DNA from: Procambarus clarkii
Taxonomy: Eukaryota; Arthropoda; Malacostraca; Decapoda; Cambaridae
DNA length: 64,000 bases
Direction of reading: 5' to 3'
Assembly (NCBI RefSeq): GCF_040958095.1
Contig: NC_091181.1
Span: forward strand, 21,930,472 to 21,994,471
Positions 10,156 to 20,577 of the stretch are shown here, one piece after another (position 1 is the first letter of the stretch; the number at the start of each line of letters is the position of its first letter). Position numbers and translations under genes: made by a program. The notes under the pieces are model-generated. The model was given only the letters and a program-made list of their open reading frames with translations. It searched no databases and had not been told where the DNA came from.

Positions 10156-10621
10156 TTTCTTTGTACTGTATTTGTAAGTCATGCTGGAGTTGATCTTGGC
10201 TAGCCTTATAGTTTCTAATATCCTTGCGGAGGAGAATTTTTTGTTGTTGTTGTTGATGAAGGTTCGTGCAGTTCACTTGATTCCCAGCTTGAAGACTCTG
10301 GATGATCATATTTTGAGTCTCAAGGACTAGGCACAACTTTTTGAACCACTGATTCTCGGCCCAGTTAGGGAAATCCAGTGAGGGACCAGAAGCACGCTTG
10401 AATTTCGTTATGTGGGATGTAAGAATGGAAATAGGAGACGCTTGACAGGACACAGCTCCCTGGCTCAGTGATGGGGTAGAGGGGAGAGCAGCACCGCCAC
10501 CACGGACCCCAAAGCTTCCAGAGGGAGAAATACGATGGCTGTCAGTGTTTTTCGGAATGGATGCCTTGTAAGGGGCTTTGTTGCTCTTATTTCCCTACGC
10601 AGTCTTGTTTTTGGGAGACAT
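10156..10621 (-). pseudogene. LINE-A ORF1, N-terminal part
   Basis: The ATG at 10,621 opens a frame (MSPKNKTA) with an early TAG, then continues through a Ser/Gly-rich stretch into SLDFPNWAENQWFKKLCLVL and a Gln-rich coiled-coil-like run (HQQQQQKILLRKD). Long coiled coils are usual at the N-terminus of this kind of ORF1. The frame ends where the reversed LINE-A copy was inserted. Confidence 0.6.
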
Positions 10622-10849
10622 GATAGGTTGAGAATGGACTGGAGTATATGTTGTGGCTGAAACTTGCGTCAGGCAGTGGGGAGGCAGGCAGAGGTGGGCA
10701 GCAGGCAATGGTACTCACAGCCGGAGAGGATTGTTTTGAATTTTGTTTGAGATGGAATGAGTTGATTTGAGTTGGTTACTTTGGATGTGTTATGACATGC
10801 TTGGACTCCATGTACTTAGCTGCCTGTAGGAGGTGTTCTACATCATCTG

Positions 10850-12228
10850 GGGGTTACCTTGAGGTGCTTCCGGGGCTTAGCGTCCCCGCGGCCCGGTCGT
10901 CGACCAGGCCTCCTGGATGCCGGACTGATCAACCAGGCTGTTGGACGCGGCTGCTCGCAGCCTGACGTATGAGTCACAGCCTGGTTGATCAGGTATCCTT
11001 TGGAGGTGCTTATCCAGTTCTCTCTTGAATACTGTGAGGGGTCGGCCAGTTATGCCCCTTATGTGTAGTGGAAGCGTGTTGAACAGTCTCGGGCCTCTGA
11101 TGTTGATAGTTCTCTCTCAGAATACCTGTTGCACCTCTGCTTTTCAACAGGGGTATTCTGCACATCCTGCCATGTCTTCTGGTCTCATGTGATGTTATTT
11201 CTGTGTGCAGGTTTGGGACCAGCCCCTCTAATATTATCCACGTGTAAATTATTATGTACTTCTCCCGCCTGCGCTCAAGGGAATACAGTTTTAGGCTCTT
11301 TAGTCGGTCCCAATAGTTTAGATGTTTTACTGAGTGGATTCTAGCAGTAAAGGATCTCTGCACGCTCTCCAGGTCAGCAATTTCTCCAGCTTTGAAAGGG
11401 GCTGTCATTGTGCTGCAGTACTCCACTCTAGAGAGCACAAGCGTTTTGAAAAGTATCATCGGTATAGCATCTCTAGTGTGAAAAGTTCTTGTTATCCAAC
11501 CTGCCATTTTTCTTGCAGTTGTGACGGCTACTTTATTGTGTTCTTTAAAGGTAAGGTCTTCCGCAATGAAAACACCCAGATCCTTTACATTGCCTTTTCG
11601 TTCTATGTTATGATTTGCCTGAGTTTTGTACGTGGTTTCCGTTTTTATATTTTCATTTTTTCCATAGCGCATGAGCTGGAACTTATCTTCGTTAAACACC
11701 ATATTATTTTCTGTAGCCCATAGAAAGACCTGATCTACATCTGACTGGAGGTTTGCCGTGTCCTCTATGTTGCCTACTCTCATGAAGATCCTAGTGTCAT
11801 CTGCAAAGGATGATACAGTGCTATAGGTTGTGTTCTTGTCTATGTCCGATATGAGGACGAGAAAAAGTACTGGAGCAAGCACAGTACCCTGGGGGACTGA
11901 GCTCTTCACGGTTGATGGGCTGGATTTTATTTTGTTGACTATTACACATTGGGTTCTGTTGGTCAGGAAATTGTAGACCCATCTGCCTATTTTTTCGGTA
12001 ATTCCTTTTGAACGCATTTTGTGTGCAATAACACCATGGTCACATTTATCAAAAGCTTTTGCGAAATCTGTGTAAATTACATCAGCGTTTTGTTTGTCTT
12101 CCATAGTATCTAATGCCATATCATAGTGGTCCAGCAACTGCAACAGGCAAGAGCACCCTGTTCTGAAACCATGTTGTCCGGGGTTATGGAGATGCTATGA
12201 TTCCATGTATTTTGTGATCTTACTACTT
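10850..12228 (-). mobile_element. LINE-D copy 1, 3' part (split by the 16-kb insertion)
   Basis: 3' UTR at about 10,850-11,010 (containing GGCCCGGTCGTCGACCAGGC), then the RT C-terminal half. It stops at 12,228 beside CCCAGCAAACA. The missing upstream RT piece is found at 28,208-28,312. The second LINE-D at 19,236-20,430 shows the unbroken order. Confidence 0.9.
11010..12143 (-). CDS. LINE-D reverse transcriptase, partial
   Basis: 377 codons from within the RT. Motif A is VIYTDFAKAFDKCDH, motif B SSVPQGTVLAPVLFL, motif C SFADDTRIFMRVG, and the thumb has KDLGVFIAEDLTF and VEYCSTMTAPF. The Asp residues of the active site are kept. The first Met is internal; the true frame continues upstream into the insertion point. 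Near 11,090 the frame shifts, so the last ~25 residues of the open frame are not the family's real end. Likely dead. Confidence 0.85.
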   Translation of the reverse strand: MQLLDHYDMALDTMEDKQNADVIYTDFAKAFDKCDHGVIAHKMRSKGITEKIGRWVYNFLTNRTQCVIVNKIKSSPSTVKSSVPQGTVLAPVLFLVLISDIDKNTTYSTVSSFADDTRIFMRVGNIEDTANLQSDVDQVFLWATENNMVFNEDKFQLMRYGKNENIKTETTYKTQANHNIERKGNVKDLGVFIAEDLTFKEHNKVAVTTARKMAGWITRTFHTRDAIPMILFKTLVLSRVEYCSTMTAPFKAGEIADLESVQRSFTARIHSVKHLNYWDRLKSLKLYSLERRREKYIIIYTWIILEGLVPNLHTEITSHETRRHGRMCRIPLLKSRGATGILRENYQHQRPETVQHASTTHKGHNWPTPHSIQERTG

Positions 12229-12239
12229 CCCAGCAAACA

Positions 12240-13080
12240 TTTTCATGTTTTTAAAACATCCTAAAAACGACATTTCATTGTTTTCAGCACGTTTATAATT
12301 ACGTTTAGAAAAGGTTTTTTGAGAACTTTTATATACAACCTTAGAACGTATATAATTAACATTTCTAAAAACTTTTTTATGATCTTTTAATTACCTACAT
12401 TAAAGCGTTTAGGGTAAATTAGGGTATAATAATTTTGTAATTCATATCTGAAATAGAAAGGGAGAGAAAGAAAGAAGACATATCTGAGATAGAAATGGAC
12501 ATCCTATATATGTATGTGTAAATTACAAATAAATAGGGTACAAAAAGAGAATTAAAATATTATATTTATTTAATTAAGAATGAGTAATACAACAAAATAT
12601 ATGTAATAGCTCGAAATATATAGACTATATCTATAACAATATAAAAGTAAAAATTTAAAAATCTATATATGCAATATGTGAACACAATAGATTTTGTGAT
12701 CAAGCAGCCTGTGATTCATGTCATGCTGAGATCAGTCTGACGTTATAAGCAGTTATTGTTACTTAAAACTAAAACAAGTAAAATTTTCCGAGTATACATA
12801 TAACACTATAGTTTTTCTATGACTAATAATAAAAATCTATTAATCAAAAGTTTAGGACTAATTAACTAAAAATAAAAATCTACAAGTGAATGTAAACACA
12901 GTCAAGTATAATATTCATGTAGAAAGAGAAAGAAAAAGAGAGAGAAGGAAAGAAAGAGAAAGAAAGAAAGGGAGAAAGAGAAAGAAAAGAAAAAACAGTC
13001 ATGTATAATATTCATATTAGCACCATGCAATATAACTTAGATTAAGTAAAAAATCTCAGACATTTTTAAATCAAATGAAA
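12240..13080. other. AT-rich left arm of the 16-kb segment
   Basis: No coding frame. 12,240-12,420 has repeated ACGTTTA/TTTAAAAC-type words like those of the right arm. 12,930-12,995 is a purine (GAAA/GAGA) tract. Nothing else recognised. Confidence 0.5.
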
Positions 13081-13081
13081 T

Positions 13082-13722
13082 ATGAGAGCCAGAGAGAGCG
13101 AGAGCCAGAGAGAGAGCGCCAGAGAGAGAGAGCGTGAGCCAGAGAGAGAGTGAGTCAGAGAGAGAGAGAGAGCCAGAGAGAGAGAGAGCCAGAGAGTGAG
13201 AGAGAGAGAGCCAGAGAGAGAGAGAGCCAGAGAGAGCGAGAGCCAGAGAGAGCGAAAGAGCCAGAGAGAGCGAAAGAGCCAGAGAGAGCGAAAGAGCCAG
13301 AGAGAGCGAAAGAGCCAGAGAGAGCGAAAGAGCCAGAGAGCGAGAGAGCGAGAGAGCCAGAGAGAGCGAGAGAGCCAGAGAGAGAGAGACAGAGCCAGAG
13401 AGAGAGAGCCAGAGAGAGAGAGAGAGAGACAGAGCCAGAGAGAGAGAGCCAGAGAGAGAGAGAGAGAGCCAGAGAGAGAGAGAGAGAGCCAGAGAGAGAG
13501 AGAGCCAGAGAGAGAGAGAGAGAGCCAGAGAGAGAGAGAGCCAGAGAGAGAGAGAGCCAGAGAGAGAGAGAGAGGGAGAGAGAGAGAGAGAGAGAGAGAG
13601 CCAGAGAGAGAGAGAGAGAGAGAGCCAGAGAGAGAGAGAGAGAGAGCCAGAGAGAGAGAGCCAGAGAGAGAGAGAGAGCCAGAGAGAGAGAGAGAGAGAG
13701 CCAGAGAGAGAGAGAGAGAGAG

Positions 13723-13768
<46 letters not shown>

Positions 13769-14075
13769 AGAGAGAGAGAGAGAGCCAGAGAGAGAGAGAG
13801 CCAGAGAGAGAGAGAGAGCCAGAGAGAGAGAGAGAGAGCCAGAGAGAGAGAGAGAGAGAGAGCCAGAGAGAGAGAGAGAGAGAGAGCCAGAGAGAGAGAG
13901 AGAGAGAGAGAGAGCCAGAGAGAGAGAGAGAGAGCCAGAGAGAGAGAGAGAGAGCCAGAGAGAGAGAGAGAGCCAGAGAGAGAGAGAGCCAGAGAGAGAG
14001 CCAGAGAGAGAGAGAGCCAGAGAGAGAGAGAGAGAGCAAGAGAGCCAGAGAGAGAGAGAGAGACAGACAGAGACA
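13082..14075. repeat. GA-rich array with CCAGAGAG units, about 1 kb
   Basis: Almost every base belongs to (AG)n broken at irregular intervals by CCAGAGAG or GCGAGAGCC. A short sub-array of GCGAAAGAGCCAGAGAGA (18 bp, six times) lies at about 13,250-13,340. It gives long open frames on both strands in several phases (Ser-Leu-rich and Arg-Glu-rich) purely because the repeat lacks stop codons. Not a gene. Confidence 0.95.
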
Positions 14076-14460
14076 GAAAGACACACACACAACAAAAGAG
14101 GAGACAGAACAAAATTAAGGCAAGGAGAGAGAAGACAGAACAGAAACAACAGAGAGAGGAGAGAAATGAGAAATCATTGAAGAGAAGGGGAAGAGAAACA
14201 CAAGATAAGAAAAAGATACAAGAAAAATATACAAGATAAAAATGACATAAATGAATACCACAAATATAAAAAGTAAAGGAAGAGAGAAGCTAGAAGAGAC
14301 AGGAAACGAGAGGTGTTAGAAGAGAGGAGGAAAGGAGAGATTAAAGGACAAGAAAAACAGGAGAGAAACGTAAAAGAAATAAAAAAAGGGACATTTGTGA
14401 GGAGAGAAAATAAAGAGACCAGAGAAGACCATATATCAAGAGTGTGAGGATAAAGACTTA
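14076..14460. other. Purine-rich unique sequence
   Basis: A/G-rich continuation of the array with gradual loss of periodicity. If the spliced gene ending at 14,470 is real, this would be its 3' UTR and downstream flank. Nothing else seen. Confidence 0.35.
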
Positions 14461-14469
14461 TATATTTTC

Positions 14470-14532
14470 TTAGTAGACATCCTCTGGCTCTTGTTGCCCC
14501 TCTTGTATACGAATTGTACTTGCAAGTTTTCC
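14470..14532 (-). CDS. Possible terminal exon (exon 4)
   Basis: A strong pyrimidine-rich acceptor (TATCTTTTCAG) precedes GGAAAACTTGC. The phase-0 frame reads GKLASTIRIQEG, then QQEPEDVY, then TAA. The good acceptor, immediate open frame and stop make this the best single exon of the set. Confidence 0.35.
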   Translation of the reverse strand, partial: GKLASTIRIQEGQQEPEDVY

Positions 14533-14595
14533 CTGAAAAGATATTAACAAAATTAATATTTAATTATTTATTTATATAAATTACACACACACAAA

Positions 14596-14598
<3 letters not shown>

Positions 14599-14692
<94 letters not shown>

Positions 14693-14722
14693 CAGAGACC
14701 AATTATATATATATATATATAT
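14599..14722. repeat. (TA)n microsatellites
   Basis: Pure TA at about 14,599-14,689 and again at 14,704-14,722, separated by GACCAGAGACCAAT. Confidence 0.95.
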
Positions 14723-14884
14723 AATTTCGTAAACCTCACCCTGTAAACATTCATGTTTCTACATGTTAAACAAGCTACGAGGATGAGGGAAGGGGATGTT
14801 CCCTCCATGCTGGATATTATATTTACCAGGAAAGAGAAAGATATATTTATCATTCAGTACCTCCCTCCTTTGGTACCTCCCTCC

Positions 14885-14917
14885 TTTTACCCAAGTGACA
14901 TGGTCACTTGGGTAAAA
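14885..14917. repeat. Perfect 15-bp inverted repeat at the 5' edge of LINE-E
   Basis: TTTTACCCAAGTGAC (14885-14899) and its exact reverse complement (14903-14917) are separated by ATG. The right arm is LINE-E coding sequence, so the left arm is an inverted copy of the element's truncated end. Confidence 0.85.
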
Positions 14918-15528
14918 GTGACCATGTCTTTTTGGGAATAAAGTATGCAATGCATTATAATCTGGAAGAAAATGAGCTTGAAGCAGTTGAAAAACCTGAC
15001 TTGTGGAGAGGTCATTATGGGGAACTCAGATATTTCCTTAAGGAATTTGACAAACACTTGCTGTTAAGACATGAAGTAAATGAGATGTATGTCAAGTTTT
15101 GTGAAATATATGATAATGGCACAACAAAATTTATACTAAAGCAGAGATGCAGAACTAGGAAAAGGGGAAAAATTGCCCAAACATACAAGCAATACAAAGA
15201 TGCGAGAAACAACAATAGCAGTAAGGAGAGGGGCAGAAAGACTGACTTTCGGTCATATTCAACAACACAAATATACATACACACACACACATTATTGGAA
15301 AAAATTGGAATTGGAATATTGGAAAAAATAATTAAAACTAAATGGGTAGAACACCTGGAGAGAAATGATATAATTTCAGACAGACAGTATGGTTTTCGAT
15401 TTGGAAGATCCTGTGTATCGAATTTACTCAGTTTCTATGATCGAGCAACAGATATATTACAGGAAAGAGATGGTTGGGTTGACTGCATCTATCTGGACCT
15501 AAAAAAGGCATTCGACAGTTCCACATAG
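14908..15528 (+). pseudogene. LINE-E endonuclease-RT linker fused to RT motif A
   Basis: The frame opens with SDHVFLGI-like endonuclease-end sequence and continues through YVKFCEIYDNGTTKFI and a basic stretch. Abruptly, after a His-Thr run from a CA repeat, it reads ILEKIIKTKWVEHLE, RQYGFRFGRSCVSNLL and motif A DCIYLDLKKAFDSS. About 100 residues of linker and RT fingers are missing at the CA repeat. The frame is lost after motif A and resumes at 15,613. Confidence 0.75.
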
Positions 15529-15612
15529 AGAGGTTGTTCTGGAAACTGGAAAATATTGGAGGGGTGACAGGTAAGCTTCTAATATGGATGAAAAATTTTC
15601 TGACATAGAAAA

Positions 15613-16425
15613 ATGAGGGCAGTAATCAGAGGCAATGTATCGGACTGGAGAAATGTCACAAGTGGAGTACCACAGGGTTCAGTTCTTGCACCAGTGATGT
15701 TTATTGTCTACATAAATGATCTACCAGTTGGTATACAGAATTACATGAACATGTTTGCTGATGATGCTAAGATAATAGGAAGGATAAGAAATTTAGATGA
15801 TTGTCATGCCCTTCAAGAAAACCTGGATAAAATAAGTATATGGAGCACCACTTGGCAAATGGAATTTAATGTTAATAAATGCCATGTTATGGAATGTGGA
15901 ACAGGAGAACATAGACCCCACACAACCTATACATTATGTGAGAAATCTTTAAAGAATTCTGATAAAGAAAGAGATCTAGGAGTGGTTCTAGATAGAAAAC
16001 CATCACCTGAGGACCACATAAAGAATATTGTGCGAGGAGCCTATGCTACGCTTTCTAACTTTAGAATTGCGTTTAAATACATGGATGGTGATATACTAAA
16101 GAAATTGTTCATGACTTTTGTTACGCCAAAGCTAGAATATGCAGCTGTTGTGTGGTGCCCAACAACAGAAGTTGGCCCATATCTTAAGAAGCACATCAAC
16201 AAACTGGAAAAGGTGCAAAGACATGCTACTAAGTGGCTCCCAGAACTGAAGGGCAAGAGCTACGAGGAGACGTTAGAGGCATTAAATATGCCAAAACTAA
16301 AAGACAGAAGAGGTGATATGATCACTACATACAAAATAGTAACAGGAATTGATAAAATCGACAGGGAAGATTTCCTGAGACCTGGAACTTCAAGAACAGG
16401 AGGTCATAGATTGAAACTAGCTTAA
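15613..16425 (+). pseudogene. LINE-E reverse transcriptase, C-terminal half
   Basis: Motif B is TSGVPQGSVLAPVMF and motif C MFADDAKIIGRI. It is followed by MEFNVNKCHVMECG, DLGVVLDRKPSP and the thumb with LEYAAVVWCP and LEKVQRHATKWLPEL. It ends DFLRPGTSRTGGHR followed by a TAA. The last ~40 codons of the family (seen at 19,080-19,208) lie past this stop in the same region. The catalytic FADD is intact. Confidence 0.8.
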
Positions 16426-16611
16426 CACAGATGCTAAAGAAATATAAGAAAATTCACTTTCGCAAATAGAGTGGTAGACGGTTGGAACAAGTTAGGTGAG
16501 AAGGTGGTGGAGACCAAGACTGTCAGTAGTTTCAAAGCGTTATATGACAAAGAGTACTGGGAAGACGGTCTCATCCTTTAACTACACTTAGGTAATTACA
16601 CACACACATAC

Positions 16612-16614
<3 letters not shown>

Positions 16615-16692
<78 letters not shown>
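16615..16692. repeat. (TA)n microsatellite, left of the palindromic element
   Basis: Pure TA that appears to continue at 17,043-17,096 on the other side of the 345-bp palindromic element. Confidence 0.95.
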
Positions 16693-16694
<2 letters not shown>

Positions 16695-17037
16695 TACCTA
16701 GTCGCCAGAACGCACTTTTCAGCCTACTATGCAAGGCCCGATTTGCCTAATAAGCCAAGTTTTCATGAATTAATATATTTTCTCTATTTTTTTTCTTATG
16801 AAATGATAAAGCTATCCATTTCATTATGTATGATGTATGAGGTCAATTCTTTTTTTATTGGAGTTAAAATTAATAGAGATATATGACCGAACCTAACCTA
16901 TCTTTATAGGTTAGGTTAGGTAGCTGAAAATGTTAGGTTAGGTAGTCGAAAAAACATTAATTCAAGAAAACTTGGCTTATTAGGCAAATCGGGCCTTGCA
17001 TAGTAGGCTGAGATGTGCGTTCTGGCTACTAGGTACG
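16693..17037. mobile_element. 345-bp element with 82-bp terminal inverted repeats (MITE-like)
   Basis: The left arm 16693-16774 begins CGTACCTAGTCGCCAGAACG, and the right arm 16956-17037 is its reverse complement with about four mismatches. The centre holds TTAGG/TAGGT pentamers (16,905-16,945). It sits inside a (TA)n run. It has no coding capacity, so it would depend on a transposase elsewhere. Such foldback/MITE structure is seen directly; the mobility is inferred. Confidence 0.75.
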
Positions 17038-17041
17038 ACAC

Positions 17042-17042
<1 letters not shown>

Positions 17043-17098
<56 letters not shown>

Positions 17099-17131
17099 GA
17101 CAATTAGTAAAAAAAAAAAAAAAAAAAAAAA
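17043..17131. repeat. (TA)n and poly-A
   Basis: TA repeat at 17,043-17,096, then an A run of about 23 at 17,108-17,131. Confidence 0.95.
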
Positions 17132-17145
17132 TTAAATTATTTTAC

Positions 17146-17252
17146 CTTGTACCTAGATCCACCAGGCCTGTTTGGTGCCTGTTTCAGTACTTCAGACATC
17201 TGGAAGGTCACATCCTCCTCCTCAACTTGTGGATGTGCGTTGATAGATGATT
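17146..17252 (-). CDS. Possible exon 3
   Basis: Preceded by TTAATTTTACAG and followed by GTAAAA. 107 nt: 2 nt, then 35 open codons (SSINAHPQVEEED, then VTFQMSEVLKQAPN, ending GGSRYK). Acidic, then polar and Pro/Gly-rich. No domain recognised. Confidence 0.35.
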
Positions 17253-17259
17253 CTGTAAA

Positions 17260-17940
17260 ATTAAGTTATTTATATAATAATAAATTCAGTATAACAATAA
17301 TATTCTGTAAAATTAAAAGTAATTTATACATCAATCAGATAAAACTCTCCAGAGATGGTGATACACAACATATAAAGGACAAGTTTCAGAACAAAATATG
17401 CATTTAGGAATAAGGTTTTGTACATGTAGGTAGCACATGAGAAAATAAGTGGAAGGTGATCAAGTTTATATTAACATGTTAATGACTTTGTTAAGGCTTT
17501 GCAAGAATGAAAAAATATTAATAATATAATATCACCTACCAATTAATTGTACATCATTTATAAGTCAATTATTTGCATTATTATTATTCAATACTAATGA
17601 TATAAAAATGCATTTTGTAATCTACTATTTATGCAAGTATTAAGCACAGGATCATGAAATAAACTGCAAAATACTGTAATGAATAAACCAATTAATTTTA
17701 CATTTTCCTATAGCTAAGTCAGTCAGTTCTATTAGCAGCAGAGAACAATTATGAACAACCTCTATTAAATGAAACAATCTTAAGAGCAAGTGATAGAAAT
17801 ATAATCATTTATGCTTGGGATTATGGAATGGTTCCAAATATGAAAAATATCAAGTTTTTTGGTTAAAATTTTTTAACTTAAAATTTACATTTTTAAGTGA
17901 ATTTTAAACTTTAAAAAAATTATTTAATTTTTTGGTTACT
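17260..17940. other. AT-rich sequence between exon-like pieces
   Basis: About 78% A+T, no long frame and no repeat family recognised. Consistent with an intron but not diagnostic. Confidence 0.4.
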
Positions 17941-17943
17941 TAC

Positions 17944-18008
17944 TTAAAATAACATTATATAGTTCTTGTTTTTGTAGAAATGCCAATTTCTTCTTTTGCC
18001 CTTCCAGA
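17944..18008 (-). CDS. Possible exon 2
   Basis: Acceptor CACTATACAG, donor GTAAGT. 65 nt = 1 + 21 codons + 1, reading LEGQKKKLAFLQKQ then ELYNVIL. The acceptor's pyrimidine tract is weak. The same bases are also open in another frame (NKRPVVTIQSGRAKEE), so frame choice rests on the joins to exons 1 and 3. Confidence 0.28.
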
Positions 18009-18141
18009 CTGTATAGTGACCACAGGCCGTTTGTTCATATCTTCATTATTCTTCGAACTGTGGTTGCACAATCAGACCCACGTACACTGGTTAAAAGCAT
18101 CACCTAAAAGCAACAACAAAAATGTAGTACACTGACGAATT

Positions 18142-18145
<4 letters not shown>

Positions 18146-18233
<88 letters not shown>
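18146..18233. repeat. (TA)n microsatellite
   Basis: Pure TA run of about 88 bp. Confidence 0.95.
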
Positions 18234-18236
<3 letters not shown>

Positions 18237-18295
18237 TTGATTTTATACCCGCATTAGGTCAGGTGATAATACAATGAAGGTGATAATAAAGCCAT

Positions 18296-18545
18296 TCACA
18301 ACTGCAGGCCTAATAAAAAAAGGAGGTGGCATAGCAATATCTTACAAAGATACCTTCATCTGCAATAGTCTCATTAGTAATAGAGACGACTATTGTGAAT
18401 ATACCTTTGCCAAGTTCTCCAGTAAATCCCTTAAATCCTCCTTGACTATAAGTGCCATCTATAGATTTCCCAATACCGACATAGCTTCATTCTCAGATAA
18501 CGTAAGGAATCTTATCATAAATAACAATCTCAACAAAAATCAAAC
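18296..18545 (+). mobile_element. LINE-B fragment (endonuclease region)
   Basis: Encodes KKGGGIAISYKDTFICNS, then YRFPNTDIASFSDN and NNNLNKN, matching residues in the middle of the LINE-B endonuclease (compare minus strand 46,700-46,960). Both ends are truncated. 18,546-18,780 is AT-rich and unassigned. Confidence 0.8.
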
Positions 18546-18789
18546 CAACTTAGTGGTTTGTAATGGTGAACAAAACATGCAGATACTTATATATAACCTG
18601 TGAATAGAGTGTAATAACACCAAAACTATTTGTTTATTGTTTTATGACCATAATAATTGAATCACTAATATGATTCACTAATATATAATCCTAATAATAA
18701 TCACTAAAATATAATCCATTGAGCATGCTGCATCTCTTTCAGTCTCTTTGCAATTTGAACAAGAGGGTTTTTAATTGATCGAACCATAT

Positions 18790-19215
18790 TCTTAAAGTAA
18801 AGTAAATGAGATGTATTCCATATTTTGCAAAATATACGATGAAGGCACACAAACATTCATACCAAAACTGAAGGGCAGGATTTATGAGGAGACATTAGAG
18901 GCATTAAATATTCCAAACTAGAAGACAGAAGGAAAAGAGGAGATATGATCACTACGTACAAAACAGTAACAGGAATTGATAAACTTGATAGGGAAGATTT
19001 CCCGAGACCTGGAATTTCAAGAACAAGAGGTTATAGATTTAAACGAACTAAACAAAGATGCCGAAGAAATGTAAGACAATTCACTTTTGCAAACAGAATG
19101 GTAAACGGTTGGAACATGTTAGGTGAGAAGGTGGTGGAGGCCAAATCCGTCAAAAGTTTCAAAGCATTATATGACAAAGAGTGCTGGGAAAATGGGACAC
19201 CACGAGTGTAGCTCT
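18790..19215 (+). mobile_element. LINE-E copy 2, core-deleted
   Basis: Linker sequence (VNEMYSIFCKIYDEGTQTF) is joined directly to the thumb-end sequence LKGRIYEETLEALN, skipping the whole RT core. The C-terminal frame 18,945-19,211 then shows ITTYKTVTGIDKLDREDF and FANRMVNGWNMLGEKVVEAK. No polymerase function is possible. Confidence 0.75.
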
Positions 19216-19235
19216 CCATCCATCTGATTGATAAC

Positions 19236-20430
19236 CCAAATGAATTTTTCATGGATATGATACCAACATCAAATCATAAATCAGATGTGATCCTATCCCC
19301 ACTGGATTTTGAAGAAGCCATAGACAGTATGCCTATGCACTCTGCACCAGGCCCTGACTCTTGGAACTCTATATTCATCAAGAACTGTAAAAAACGTTAT
19401 CGCAGGCCCTTCACATTCTTTGGAGACAAAGCCAAGATACTGGCATTGTCCCTGACATACTAAAAATCGCAGAGATAGCACCGCCCCATAAAGGAGGAAA
19501 TAAGGCAGAGGCAAAAAACTACAGACCGATAGCACTAACATCGCACATCATAAAAATCTTTGAGAGAATGCTAAGAAGTAAGATCACAAAATACATGGAA
19601 TCACAGCATCTCCATAACCCCAGACAACATGGTTTCAGAACAGGGCGCTCTTGCCTATCACAGTTGCTGGACCACTCTGACATGGCACTAGATGCCATGG
19701 AAGACAAACAAAACGCTTTGACAAAAAAAAGCCTTTGACAAATGTGACCATTGTGTTATTGCACATAAAATGCGTTCAAAAGGAATTACCGGAAAAATAG
19801 GCAGATGGATATACAACTTCCTGACTAATAGAACCCAATGTGTAGTAGTCAACAAAATAAAATCTGGACCATCAACCGTAAAGAGCTCAGTCCCCAAGCG
19901 TACTGTGCTTGCTCCAATACTTTTTCTCATCCTCATATCGGACATAGACAAGGACACAACCTATAGTACTTGATCATCCTTTGCAGATGACACTAGAATC
20001 TTCACGAGAGTAGGCAACATAGAGGACACGGCAAACCTCCAATCAGATGTAAATCAGGTCTTTCTATGGGCTACAGAAAATAACATGGTGATTAACGAAC
20101 ATAAGTTTCAGCTCATGCGCTACGGAAAAAATAAAAAATATAAAAACGGAAACCACTTACAAAACTCAGTCAAATCATAACATTGAACGGAAAAGCAACG
20201 TAAAGGATTTGGGTGTACTGATGTCAGAAGGCCTTACATTTAAAGAACACAATAAAGTAGCCGTCACAACTGCAAGAAAAATGACAGGATAGATAACAAG
20301 AACTTTTCACACTAGAGATGCTATACCGATGATGATAGTTTTCAAGACGCTAGTGCTCTCTAGAGTGGAATACTGCTGCATAATGAAAGCCCCTTTCAAA
20401 GCTGGAGAAATTACTGACCTATACTTATGC
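19236..20430 (+). mobile_element. LINE-D copy 2, broken RT
   Basis: Recognisable in pieces: LDFEEAIDSMPMHSAPGPDSW (19,300-19,365), then AEAKNYRPIALTSHIIKIFE, RQHGFRTGRSCLSQLL, MRSKGITGKIGRWIYNFL, SSVPKRTVLAPILF and FADDTRIFTRVG near 19,980. Several frameshifts and stops. It provides the unbroken reference for the site where LINE-D copy 1 was split. 20,431-20,577 is unassigned. Confidence 0.8.
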
Positions 20431-20577
20431 ATTTATCTTCGGTTTAACACAACAGGCACCAGACACACGCTAGGCATCATACACACTAGGATAAAACAAA
20501 CATTAGGCCAGAAGTCAGAAAAGAATTCAAAGAATTTTACTGGAAAGGCTTGCTGTTAGGAAAGGAAGTAATTGAGA

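Larger units (their letters stand above)
5089..10790 (-). mobile_element. LINE-A copy 1, near full length
   Basis: Minus-strand non-LTR retrotransposon with 3' UTR (5,089-5,407), intact ORF2 (5,408-8,350), inter-ORF region (8,351-8,990) and ORF1 (8,991-9,432 plus ~10,156-10,621). ORF1 is split by a truncated LINE-A in the opposite direction. The tail motif with the hairpin ACGC/GCGT lies near 5,195. The 5' boundary, about 10,790, is where LINE-D 3' UTR sequence approaches and is approximate. Family: APE-endonuclease LINE of the CR1/L2/Jockey assemblage, with no RNase H; the exact clade needs a tree. Confidence 0.85.
14903..16612 (+). mobile_element. LINE-E copy 1, 5'-truncated with internal loss
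   Basis: A run of RT-family sequence ends at a 3' UTR leading into (CA)n/(TA)n at 16,600. Endonuclease end and linker (14,908-15,290) are followed by a (CA) run at 15,280 and then RT from about 15,300, with the RT N-terminal part missing. Two related, still more deleted copies lie at 18,790 and 20,578. Confidence 0.8.

Noticed and set aside
13037-14239. Several 300-370 codon frames on both strands
   Set aside because: They are translations of a (GA)n array with no stop codons; the composition is only Ser-Leu-Trp-Gly or Arg-Glu-Ser, and both strands are open.
14581-14853. Ile-Tyr-rich frame on the minus strand
   Set aside because: Product of the (TA)n repeat.
16693-17037. Telomere or interstitial telomeric array because of TTAGG words
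   Set aside because: Only two or three pentamers at a time, inside a palindromic element; no array.
17954-18110. Alternative reading of the exon 2 region (NKRPVVTIQSGRAKEE) as a separate exon
   Set aside because: It meets a TGA upstream and a TAA before the only good donor, so it does not join to the other pieces; kept only as a caution.
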